From positions 186,001-250,000 of the forward strand of contig JARGSG010000015.1 of NCBI GenBank assembly GCA_030374805.1: a stretch of DNA of 64,000 nt, read 5' to 3'. The position numbers and the translations under genes were made by a program. Below are positions 9,658 through 17,870 of this stretch, in pieces (within the stretch, counting starts at the first letter, position 1; each line of letters begins with the position of its first letter). The notes beneath the pieces were generated by a model, which had not been told where the DNA came from, did no database searches, and saw only the letters and a program-made list of their open reading frames with translations. Source of the stretch: Gracilaria gracilis (taxonomy: Eukaryota; Rhodophyta; Florideophyceae; Gracilariales; Gracilariaceae).

Positions 9658-9981
9658 CTATCGCACCAGTTCACACAGTGCTTTCACAACATCGCCACGC
9701 GCTTTTCTCAACGCTCTTTCTGCATCCTTCGGATCAAGATCCAGTTCATACACAATCAATTGAATGTCCGACTGTTGAATCTTGACGTTTATCAGTTCTT
9801 TCTCCACGGCACTCTTCTTGGTGGAGGATGCGTTTCCTAACATAGCTCTCATTGAGTCTGCCACTTTTGTGGCATCCATCTCTCTTTCCTCCACATAGTC
9901 GGTGACCTTATCCAAATCGCCCGTTGCTTTTGCGCGCACCTTGTTCTGCTCCTTGACATCTGTGTCCACTTCTGTCGACAT
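9658..9981 (-). CDS. HYPK-like protein with UBA-like domain
   Basis: The frame opens at 10038, but alignment to HYPK begins at the internal ATG at 9981, giving 107 residues. HYPK (huntingtin-interacting protein K) binds the NatA N-terminal acetyltransferase at the ribosome and acts as a chaperone against aggregation. The central helix contains DLDKVTDYVEEREMDATKV, and the C-terminal 45 residues form the NAC/HYPK-type UBA-like three-helix domain (VKIQQSDIQLIVYELDLDP, then AERALRKARGDVVKAL). Length and domain layout fit the family. It is divergent from the exosome subunit gene across 431 bp and convergent with the SelM-like gene. Confidence 0.85.
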   Translation of the reverse strand: MSTEVDTDVKEQNKVRAKATGDLDKVTDYVEEREMDATKVADSMRAMLGNASSTKKSAVEKELINVKIQQSDIQLIVYELDLDPKDAERALRKARGDVVKALCELVR

Positions 9982-10412
9982 TTTCCGCTTTGATTTCCTG
10001 AACCGGTTCAATTTTTGTGCGAGTTGTGAGCAAGCCACTAAGCCCCGGGGTAGGCCAAAGATCTTCTAACCGAGAAGGTGGTCGAAACTTCGAAGCGGTC
10101 CAAGATAGGTCGGCCCTGTAGATATGTCATGGACCGCAACAAGAGGTTTGTTTGCCCAAATACGAAGTGATTAGTTAAAAAGTGGAAAAATAGCTTGTCT
10201 TTTCTTTTGCCTACATGTCATCGTCACCATGGGCAAGGTGCTCATGGGAATAGATCTCTTGGTGTCGTTGTCGACGTTCCTATGTTCATTATCCTAATCA
10301 ATCGATAATCTGCGCAAACCCTGTCCAGGACAACGGCAGTGAGGAGCGAAATTGGTTGGATATCAAAGTACTGCTCGCGTTGTAACGCAGGCAAAGTCCA
10401 TGGGGACACAGA
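9982..10412. promoter_or_regulatory. Divergent promoter, HYPK / Rrp45
   Basis: A 431 bp gap between two head-to-head housekeeping genes. I see no strong TATA box or repeat. Confidence 0.4.
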
Positions 10413-11648
10413 ATGAAAGAAGAGTTAATATCCACGTCCGAAAAGAGATTCACAACCGACTGCGTCAGTGCCAACTGCAGATCAGATGGCCGCCGAAACT
10501 CTGAAGCCCGCAAAGCCAACATATCTCTAGGTCCGAATTGGGGTTTTGCAGAAGTCTCATTTGACGGCACACGCGCAGTGGCTTCCACAACAATCGATGC
10601 GATAACTCCACCCCCGGATCGCCCTTCAGAGGGCAATATAACCATATCAGTTCAACTGTCACCGACTGCATCTGAGCCGGCCGCTCGGGATTCTCTCTTT
10701 CGAAACTCGGGCGCTTTTCTGGAAACTAGAATTTGTATTGAAAGCTTCATCCGCGATTCCCGATCCGTTGACACTGAAGCGCTTTGCATACTAGCTGGTG
10801 TAAAGGTTTGGAGTGTTCACGTTGACGTCGATATCATAAATGACGATGGGAACTGTACGGATGTCTGCATGCTGGCGGTTATGGCATCTTTGATGCACGC
10901 CCGACGCCCCGATGTGAGTGTTACAGGGAAAGAAGTCCGAATCTATTCAATGGATGAGCGAGAGCCTGTACCGCTTCCTATTCATCATGTACCACTTTCT
11001 ATGACCTTCGCTCTCTTTGGCGCAGGGAAGCCATACGATTCTGACACGGTTGTACTGGACCCTGTGAAGATAGAAGAGCTTGCGTCTGGTGGCTCTATAT
11101 CTTTTGCATTCAATTCACAAGGCGAAGTATGTGGTGTCTATAAAGCCGGAGGACTACCAATGCATCTTGTAAGTTTTGACGAATGCACGAGTTTGGCTGC
11201 CAACCGCGCTCGGGAGCTTACCGGTGTGCTGAAGACAGCACTTAAAGACGCGTCAGCTCAGCATCCCCTTTCCACTGTTCGACCGATGTTGGTGGATCCA
11301 GAACCTGTTGCCATGTTAGTGAGCAAGGACCGTGGCCCCGACCAGCTTTCTGCGAACGCATCCACATGGAATGCGACTCCCGTTCTGGACACAGCACCTC
11401 CGGACCTTGACGCAATTGAAGTGGAACGTCGTTCTCGACCGGCAACGGACGGTGATGTTGTAGAAAGCGTATTCGGGAAGAAAGAATTCAATGAAGTCAG
11501 AGAGGAGAAAGACGTGGTGATGAATGAAGATAACAAGATGGTAGTGGAAAAGCTGCTCCAGTCTGACAGCGATTCATCAGATGATGATTTAGAATCCGCT
11601 GTGATCCCCAAAAAGGAACGCAAAACTCGAAAGAATAGAAGACGATGA
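10413..11648 (+). CDS. Exosome complex subunit Rrp45 (EXOSC9-like)
   Basis: A 411-residue RNase PH-fold subunit of the eukaryotic RNA exosome core ring, acting in 3'-5' RNA processing and decay in nucleus and cytosol. The N-terminus has the Rrp45-type segment S-x-x-E-K-R-F followed by CRSDGRR and GFAEVSFDGTRAVAST. The central domain includes WSVHVDVDIINDDGNCTDVCMLA, the family's conserved D-G-N block, and PLSMTFALF of the second RNase PH domain. Eukaryotic ring subunits lack phosphorolytic activity, so a structural role is expected. The tail (about 330-411) is acidic and ends in a Lys/Arg cluster (KKERKTRKNRRR), as in PM/Scl-75-type subunits, and is a likely nuclear localisation signal. Single exon. 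Confidence 0.93.
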   Translation: MKEELISTSEKRFTTDCVSANCRSDGRRNSEARKANISLGPNWGFAEVSFDGTRAVASTTIDAITPPPDRPSEGNITISVQLSPTASEPAARDSLFRNSGAFLETRICIESFIRDSRSVDTEALCILAGVKVWSVHVDVDIINDDGNCTDVCMLAVMASLMHARRPDVSVTGKEVRIYSMDEREPVPLPIHHVPLSMTFALFGAGKPYDSDTVVLDPVKIEELASGGSISFAFNSQGEVCGVYKAGGLPMHLVSFDECTSLAANRARELTGVLKTALKDASAQHPLSTVRPMLVDPEPVAMLVSKDRGPDQLSANASTWNATPVLDTAPPDLDAIEVERRSRPATDGDVVESVFGKKEFNEVREEKDVVMNEDNKMVVEKLLQSDSDSSDDDLESAVIPKKERKTRKNRRR

Positions 11649-11829
11649 TAACAGAGTGGTGGTCGTCAATGGCGAACTTTTATATGTGAAGATATGTGAA
11701 CTGATGTTAGTATGGGGTGTTGAAAGAAGGCATCACACGCTGAGCATGTCCAAAACAGTATTTGAGGGTTGGTAGTCAACATGCAGTTGTTTTTCACTGT
11801 TCACTCTGTTTACAATCGGTCACGAAGTG

Positions 11830-12681
11830 CTACAGCCCAACGCGGTCAAGGTTATTACGCACGTACGCGAAATCCTCAGGGTTTGTCAGTTCCAATGGTA
11901 TTGAGTTCTCGACCCCATATACACACGTCCTGACACCTTCTTCAGGGAGCAAGTCGTTGAGCAAGGTGGATAAAATGTACTCTGAGGTATCATCAGTTGG
12001 ATTCTGCTTGAGCCAAGCGTCAAACTTGCGTTGTGCGAATTGCAAAAGTGATGGTTGAAAGCCAAAAATGTTCATGGAGGTGAGTTCATCACCAGTGTAT
12101 TTGCCGGATTTGATGTCATCCATGCCAATATTGTATTGCTCAACAATTTCGGTAAGACATGAACCCTCGATACATATGACGGCACGATTCACTTTTCCGC
12201 TCTGCGGCAGCACATCGCGCAGAGGATAGCCCGGCATGCAAGGGGTGTGCTTGAACTTGATGTGGGTACATACGCGTTCGAGCGCACCATCCCCGTATAG
12301 AGTATCTCCATTAAGCACGATAAACGGCTTGTCCAGCAACGATTTGGCCGACAGCAAGGCAGCTACTGTGCCAAGCGGTTTCTTGCGATACGGAGGAGTG
12401 ACTTGGAAGGCATAACGAACAGGCAAGCCTAAAAAGTTGTCAGCGACAATATCATGAATTGGTTTATAGGTAGCATCAGAAACAATGATAACAATGCCCG
12501 AAACAGATTGATTCAATAACTGACGAACCGAAAGTTCTAGTAGGGTTTCGCCACATCGACCAACGGGTTGCAAGCACTTGATACGATAACCAAAACGAGA
12601 ACTGAGTCCTGCGGCAAGATAGACCGCATAGAATGGTGAAGGGTCGGACGAAGCAGTAGACGATGAAGCCGGATCGGCCAT
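11830..12681 (-). CDS. Sugar-phosphate-type nucleotidyltransferase
   Basis: A 283-residue GT-A/Rossmann nucleotidyltransferase of the NTP_transferase superfamily, which join a sugar phosphate or related alcohol phosphate to an NTP. The signature is at the N-terminus: VYLAAGLSSRFG followed by K-x-L-Q-P-V-G, then GTVAALLSA and VLNGDTLYG with the metal-binding Asp. The C-terminal part has SMNIFGFQPSLLQ and SEYILSTLLNDLLPEE, matching uncharacterised bacterial-type NDP-sugar pyrophosphorylases rather than plant UGPase or AGPase. A bacterial origin is possible but cannot be tested here. The substrate is unknown. The gene is divergent from PNPO across 668 bp. Confidence 0.75.
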   Translation of the reverse strand: MADPASSSTASSDPSPFYAVYLAAGLSSRFGYRIKCLQPVGRCGETLLELSVRQLLNQSVSGIVIIVSDATYKPIHDIVADNFLGLPVRYAFQVTPPYRKKPLGTVAALLSAKSLLDKPFIVLNGDTLYGDGALERVCTHIKFKHTPCMPGYPLRDVLPQSGKVNRAVICIEGSCLTEIVEQYNIGMDDIKSGKYTGDELTSMNIFGFQPSLLQFAQRKFDAWLKQNPTDDTSEYILSTLLNDLLPEEGVRTCVYGVENSIPLELTNPEDFAYVRNNLDRVGL

Positions 12682-13349
12682 ATCGAGACGTTTGCGAGCA
12701 CAATGGAGGACAGAGAGTTAAAGCGAAACTCTCAGCGAACTCGTTATTTAGGAAGGCGGTGCAACAAAGCGAATCTTACGAATCGCAGATTGTGTACGGT
12801 TGTAGACACCAAGCGGGAGGCGCCCTCAATGGGCCCGTTACCAAATGCGACACCGCTGCAATCTCGCTGCTCCACTTTCAAATCGCATTCGATTCACACT
12901 GTGAATTTCACAGGCATCGTGCACCTGCACGCCCCGCGGCACCCCTTCTGCAGCGCACGATCTGCACACATGGCTGTGCATGATGTGTGCTCGCGGCGCG
13001 TCCAAACGCAACTGCGGCGCGCGCAGTTGCGACGTTCACACGTGGTATCTGTGGCACAGTGTACAAAGAGGTGCTTACGCGCGATGTGAGTGGTGGCTTT
13101 TTGGTTGATTTAACGGATTTGACGGTTCGATAAGAGCCGCACGATTGATCGTTTGCGCCCGATGTGATCCACACTTTTGCAGCTCCAAATTAGCCCCCGA
13201 TTCATGCGTGCGTGCGCACTCGTGCGCCAGCGCACGCATTGCAACCACCTGCATCACGTCGAAGCGCGCGTCTGGTCGCCACCCCGAGCGCACTTAAAAG
13301 GAGATTCGTCCGCCGTTGACCGACGTGAGTTCGTGTCCCGGCAGCCTTC
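12682..13349. promoter_or_regulatory. Divergent promoter, nucleotidyltransferase / PNPO
   Basis: This GC-rich gap holds a 25 bp near-palindrome at 13008-13032 (CGCAACTGCG arms) and a shorter GCACACAT...ATGTGTGC inverted repeat near 12963-12990. Short frames here are not credible genes. Confidence 0.45.
13008..13032. repeat. Inverted repeat with perfect 10 bp arms
   Basis: CGCAACTGCG, five bases (GCGCG), then CGCAGTTGCG. It sits roughly midway in the divergent promoter and is a candidate binding site for a dimeric factor. Confidence 0.8.
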
Positions 13350-14189
13350 ATGGTTTTTGCTGTCACTGCTTTTCTGTCTCACAGCTTTCGAATCAACCTT
13401 TGTCGCGTCGCTCCCACCATGACCAATCAGTGCATTTGTTCGTTGCAGAGTGTGCACAAGTCTGTTTCCACTGCTGCTACAACTACAACCGCTACGCTCT
13501 CCGCGGCAGACCTCAGAGTCAACTACTCTCAACAACCTCTGGAGGAAACCTCGCTCCCAGAAGACCCGGTTCAACTCTTCGAAACCTGGTTCCAACAAGC
13601 ACAGCAGGCAAAAGAGCTGGAACCCAATGCCATGTGTCTCTCCACCGCTGATGGGACCGGCAGACCTTCCGCTCGAATGGTGCTGCTCAAAGCCTTTAAC
13701 CACACTGGTTTCGTGTGGTATACCAACTATCAAAGCCGGAAAGCTTCCCAACTAGAGCAGAACCCCTTCGCCTCTCTTACGTTTTGGTGGCCATCCATGG
13801 AACGTTCCGTGCGCATTGAAGGTGAGGTGGTGCGCGTACCGCCCGAGGAGTCTGATGCGTACTTCAACAGTCGGCCCCCAAGCAGTCGTCTCGGTGCCGT
13901 TGCCAGTGATCAGAGCAAACCTCTGGACAGTCGCCAAACTATGGAAAGGCGCTGGGATGAGCTTCAGTCCGCTCACCTCAACGACAACGGTGAATTAGTC
14001 CGTCCCATTCACCGACCGTCGCATTGGGGAGGTTACCGGCTCGTGCCAGATCATATTGAGTTTTGGAAGGGGCGCTCCGCCCGATTGCATGACAGAATCG
14101 TTTTCGAGCGCGCTTTACCGCGTGTTCAGGAAGCCTCCGTCGACAAGCTGGCCACTTTCGAGTGGGAGAGACAGCGATTACAACCATAA
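13350..14189 (+). CDS. Pyridoxamine 5'-phosphate oxidase
   Basis: A 279-residue FMN-dependent oxidase that converts pyridoxine or pyridoxamine 5'-phosphate to pyridoxal 5'-phosphate (vitamin B6 salvage). FMN-binding signatures are clear: SARMVLLKAF, then the FVWYTNYQSRKASQLEQNP and ASLTFWWP strands and the SVRIEGEV segment. Substrate-site residues include the HRPSHWGGYRL and IEFWKGRSARLHDR blocks, and the protein ends in the family's W-x3-RLxP motif. The catalytic core starts near residue 50. The preceding Ser/Thr/Arg-rich stretch with a hydrophobic start (MVFAVTAFLSH) looks like an organelle transit peptide; an alternative start at 13419 would shorten it. Plant PNPOs are plastid-targeted, so plastid is my first guess. 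It lacks the NAD(P)HX-epimerase fusion known in plants. Confidence 0.93.
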   Translation: MVFAVTAFLSHSFRINLCRVAPTMTNQCICSLQSVHKSVSTAATTTTATLSAADLRVNYSQQPLEETSLPEDPVQLFETWFQQAQQAKELEPNAMCLSTADGTGRPSARMVLLKAFNHTGFVWYTNYQSRKASQLEQNPFASLTFWWPSMERSVRIEGEVVRVPPEESDAYFNSRPPSSRLGAVASDQSKPLDSRQTMERRWDELQSAHLNDNGELVRPIHRPSHWGGYRLVPDHIEFWKGRSARLHDRIVFERALPRVQEASVDKLATFEWERQRLQP

Positions 14190-14619
14190 CTTTGCATCAT
14201 TTACTTTCGGTCCTTGGTATAGTTAAAAGAGTAGTGTAATGCGAATGTAGATCATCATACAGACTGTTCATGGTCACGATGCCTGTACACTATAAAGCAT
14301 TCATGCACAACTCTAAATACAGAAGTTAGAAGCATGTATCTCATCACAGTTGTCCACACCATGACAAAGACTTTCGTTTTCTCTAAAAGCCAAACAAGTC
14401 GTTCTCGCAAAGCTGGCACACAAGCACTGGGACGTCCGAGAAAGTTAGCGTTTTTTTTGTTTTTGTAGAGTGAGCCAAGGGTTCATAACAATCATCAGTT
14501 GGTGTCGTAACAACCACATCATACAGAGGGCTCTATCTACCACAGGTAGACCAGCCGTTCTACGTTGGGAGAGTGATATAGCACATCTCCGCTCCAGATC
14601 TTTTCACCATTTCAATTAT
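14190..14619. other. Convergent 3' region, no gene
   Basis: Probably 3' UTRs of the PNPO and zinc-ribbon genes. Contains a short T-run near 14450-14465; nothing else recognised. Confidence 0.5.
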
Positions 14620-16284
14620 TCACAGTTGTTGATGAGGCTGATGATGTTGCACAGGATGTTGCGGAATTGGATGTACTTGCGCAACTCCGGTTGAGTGCAC
14701 ATTGTGCGTGTGAGGGTGTATAGTTATCTGATGCTGACTGAACGGAGGAATAACAGACACAGTATGAGGAGCATGCATCCCTGGAGTAATTGACCCTGGG
14801 AAGGATGCCACACCTGCCGGCAGCGGAACAGTTGTAACGGCTGGAGCGTTTGAACTCTGCATCTGAGGTAAACCGAGAGAACTCGTAACTGTTTGCGCTG
14901 TAACAGCCATTGCACTGGACGAAGTTTGAACATTAGCACGAGGTCGCATCTGCTTGTACTTCTCTATAAGTTTCAAACGGAATATATGCTTGCATTTTTT
15001 GCAAGAGCTGCATGCTGAAGGGTTCTCGAAATTGCACTTGGGACAGTTTTTCTTACCGCGCTTGCCGGATCTCTTCACCTTCTCCTTCTTCTCTCGAAAT
15101 ACATGTTGGCACTTGACACACTTCGCTAATGCAGCTGCAATGGTGCTGTGACATGTCGGGCACTGCTTGGTGCCCGGCATTCTCGCCGGCTTCTTGGGAA
15201 GCGTACCATTTAATGCTGCAGATACAACAGGATTTGTTATACGCGTTGGGATGTGAATCTCGGGCGTAGGGCGTGCGATAGGCGGGTGTTGCTGCACAAC
15301 GGTTTGGTGGTAACCCTCGCTTGCTTGTCCTGCGTGGGTCGCTTCCATATGCATTTGGTGCTGTTGGCCTTGGATCTGGGTGGTTACGAACGGTGCTGTG
15401 GCATTATGAGGCTCCTCTCGCACAGAAGCCTGTGCTTGTTGATGAAAGTTTTCGGGAGCAGGTTGAATTGACTGGTGCGCAGCGTTAGGTGCAGAGAGCG
15501 AGGCTGTGTTGGGAGCTTCTTGGAAAGTGTGCAACACGTTTCCAGATGGTTCTTGCGCAACAAGTCGTTGGTGGGTCTGTGGAGCGGACGTGATGATGCT
15601 TTGGGCTTCGTCGCCCATAACGTTGCTCAGAATGGCGGCAGATTCAATATGGCCCATTTCCGCATAAGCGGGATCGGATGCATTCTGCGAGTGCTGTTGC
15701 TTGAGCACGTCCGGCGGGTTGTGGTGATACGCAGTAGAGGTAGCGACAAATGCAGGAAGCTCTTCTTTGGCGGCTGCAGTAGCGGCTGCCGTTGCGGCGT
15801 TGAGGGTGTGTGCGGCAATCTGGGCGCGGGACGGAATAAGCGGGTGTGCAGCAGCAGACGATGCGTCTACCATCTCGGAGGAGGTGATGATTTGAGCATT
15901 GGTTTCCATCGCGGTGGATGCCACGATGGGCTCTTGATGCGTTGCCATTTCGGGGTGAGTGAGTCCTTCCGAAGCGATGGGGCGCACGGAAGATTGTGGG
16001 TTTGCATCGGGTTGGTGGGCGGGAGAAGGGTTCGATGAAGGCGGTTGCTGAGCGGTGGGTTGGATGACGGGCTGCGACTGGGTTTGCGGGGGCGAGTCAA
16101 TATTGCTGTCCGGAGGTTGGTGTTCATGCTGCTCAGATGGCGAGTGTGGCTTTGCAGGGAAGTGAGCTGGTTGGTGAACATGTTGGTGAACATGTTGGTG
16201 AGCGTGGGGGTGGGCGTCGGCGTCCGCTGCAACCGGTTGTTGCTGAGTGGGCAAGGCGTCGGCGGGGAGTTGCGCGTCTTCCAT
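14620..16284 (-). CDS. Low-complexity protein with two UPF0547-type zinc ribbons
   Basis: A 554-residue protein. The first 370 residues are Gln/His/Pro/Ala-rich and probably disordered, beginning with a His-rich repeat (HPHAHQHVHQHVHQ). The folded part is about 375-440: two treble-clef/zinc-ribbon units, CPTCHSTIAAALAKCVKCQ and CPKCNFENPSACSSCKKC, each a C-x2-C...C-x2-C pattern as in UPF0547 domains, separated by a Lys/Arg-rich basic segment (EKKEKVKRSGKRGKK) that could be a nuclear localisation signal. The tail is again Gln/His/Pro-rich. This layout is typical of nucleic-acid-associated regulators, but no function is known and none is claimed. Confidence 0.8.
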   Translation of the reverse strand: MEDAQLPADALPTQQQPVAADADAHPHAHQHVHQHVHQPAHFPAKPHSPSEQHEHQPPDSNIDSPPQTQSQPVIQPTAQQPPSSNPSPAHQPDANPQSSVRPIASEGLTHPEMATHQEPIVASTAMETNAQIITSSEMVDASSAAAHPLIPSRAQIAAHTLNAATAAATAAAKEELPAFVATSTAYHHNPPDVLKQQHSQNASDPAYAEMGHIESAAILSNVMGDEAQSIITSAPQTHQRLVAQEPSGNVLHTFQEAPNTASLSAPNAAHQSIQPAPENFHQQAQASVREEPHNATAPFVTTQIQGQQHQMHMEATHAGQASEGYHQTVVQQHPPIARPTPEIHIPTRITNPVVSAALNGTLPKKPARMPGTKQCPTCHSTIAAALAKCVKCQHVFREKKEKVKRSGKRGKKNCPKCNFENPSACSSCKKCKHIFRLKLIEKYKQMRPRANVQTSSSAMAVTAQTVTSSLGLPQMQSSNAPAVTTVPLPAGVASFPGSITPGMHAPHTVSVIPPFSQHQITIHPHTHNVHSTGVAQVHPIPQHPVQHHQPHQQL

Positions 16285-17870
16285 GCTTACGGCGAACAGC
16301 GAGGCGGCGGTATTTATGAAAGCGGTGGAATTGGACAGAAATTGAGAGCAGAGTACAAAATGAGAGGCAGCTTAAATGTGGCGCAGAACGAATGAGGGCA
16401 CGGACGAGATGGAACGAGATGAATGTTTTGACAGCGATGGCGCACGAGAACGTTCGCTCCCCGCCGCGGAGTCTGGAAGTTTGTAAAATGCGAGCGGTCG
16501 CGGCGCCGGCGCGACGTTGGCGGGAAAGTGAGGTGAATCAAAGGCAAGCGGCCACCTTGTGGGGAAAGCTTCAAACGAAGCGGAAAACAAGTTGGAGATG
16601 CAAATGGCGAACAACGTGAAAACGCCGAGCGCGCGCGGCTGTTTGTGGATAAATCAATGAGGGAGAGCGACGCGCTGGCGTTGTCGCGTGCAACGAGCGC
16701 CACTTTTTACGTCCAATTTACAAGGGCGCGCCACGCGCGAGCGAACGGTCTCGCCGCACACTGCGCGGCGCAAAGGGCGCCCCGCTAATTGCGTGGCCCG
16801 CGGTCCGTGATCACGCGCTGTGGAAGCCGTGACGCTTCCACAGCGAGCAGTGCGGTACTACCAAGTTGGTACCAACGGTACCCGTTCGGGGCGCGCGCGT
16901 GTGGCGTTTGTGTAGCGCTTGTGATCTGTGTGGAAGGTTTTTTGAGCCGTTGTTGATCGAGCCACGTGATGAAACGCATCTTCTCCGCTATGTGCCGACT
17001 TGGGCGTGCCACTCCGTGAACCGCGCCTTTTGACACCATCCGCTCTGTCAGTCTATGCTAATGTGAACCTTTTGCGCGCACTTCCGATTCTTGGTAAACG
17101 CTGCTAGTGCCTGCCAACATGCTCTTATTTGTTATGTTGTATCTTCGGTAGCAAGTTTCTATGTATGCAGTTCTCCACAGCTCCCCTACTCTCATGCTAT
17201 CAAGCTGGTCCATTCATGGAATGGGACCCCCGCAGTGGGGCCAGTGTGCTGTGCTGCTCGCTCGCGAGAAAGAATTGCGACAAGTAAAATATTCAAATAC
17301 TGTACATTTGTTACGCTTTAAATTCGAATCTACAAGACAGCGCCAAGAAGTCAGCGCGCCGTGTTCGGTTGCCGCGCGGCCTTCCGCGGGCTGCCGGCGA
17401 GCGGCGCAGCGGCGCAGCGTCTTGCTGGATGACGCTGTGCGACATGTGCAGGTGTCGCAATGTCAGTGAAAGCCGTCACGATGGCAGCGGATTGTAAGTG
17501 CCAAGGATAGCGGCGTGGAGCAGCCCTTTTGACACTTGAAACATACCGAAAAGTAGTCACGACGCATCGTCTGCAAGCAGAACAATTATCGACGTGTTCG
17601 GGATTTACCGCACCATCACCTTCACCTCTCACTCCACTGTCGTCTCCCGATTGTGTTCGTAGTAAAATCACTTCAGCCGCGAAAACACGCCGTCCGCCAC
17701 CACAATCCCCCCTTTGCTTCTTCCTCGCCATGTGCTTGACAATTTCATAGCACTCTCACTCATCATTTTCCGTCCGCTTCTTTTTGAGTTTCCGTCTCTC
17801 TTACTGTCAGACATTTGCCTGTCCCCCACGCCGCCTGTCTCACCTTAGTCGCTCCTCTTACCTCTCCATC
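16285..17870. promoter_or_regulatory. Divergent promoter, zinc-ribbon / ChAPs genes
   Basis: 1.6 kb between two head-to-head genes. A GC-rich zone at 16700-16910 contains a hairpin at 16816-16845 and the stacked palindromes GTTGGTACCAAC (16865-16876) and GGTACC (16877-16882), including TACCAACGGTA, which also occurs upstream of HSP90. Another short inverted zone at about 17366-17400 is GC-rich. No credible coding frame; short ORFs at 16785-17039 and 17351-17731 lack signatures. Confidence 0.45.
16816..16845. repeat. Inverted repeat, perfect 12 bp arms
   Basis: CGCTGTGGAAGC, six-base loop, GCTTCCACAGCG. It lies 20 bp from the GTTGGTACCAAC palindrome. Confidence 0.8.
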
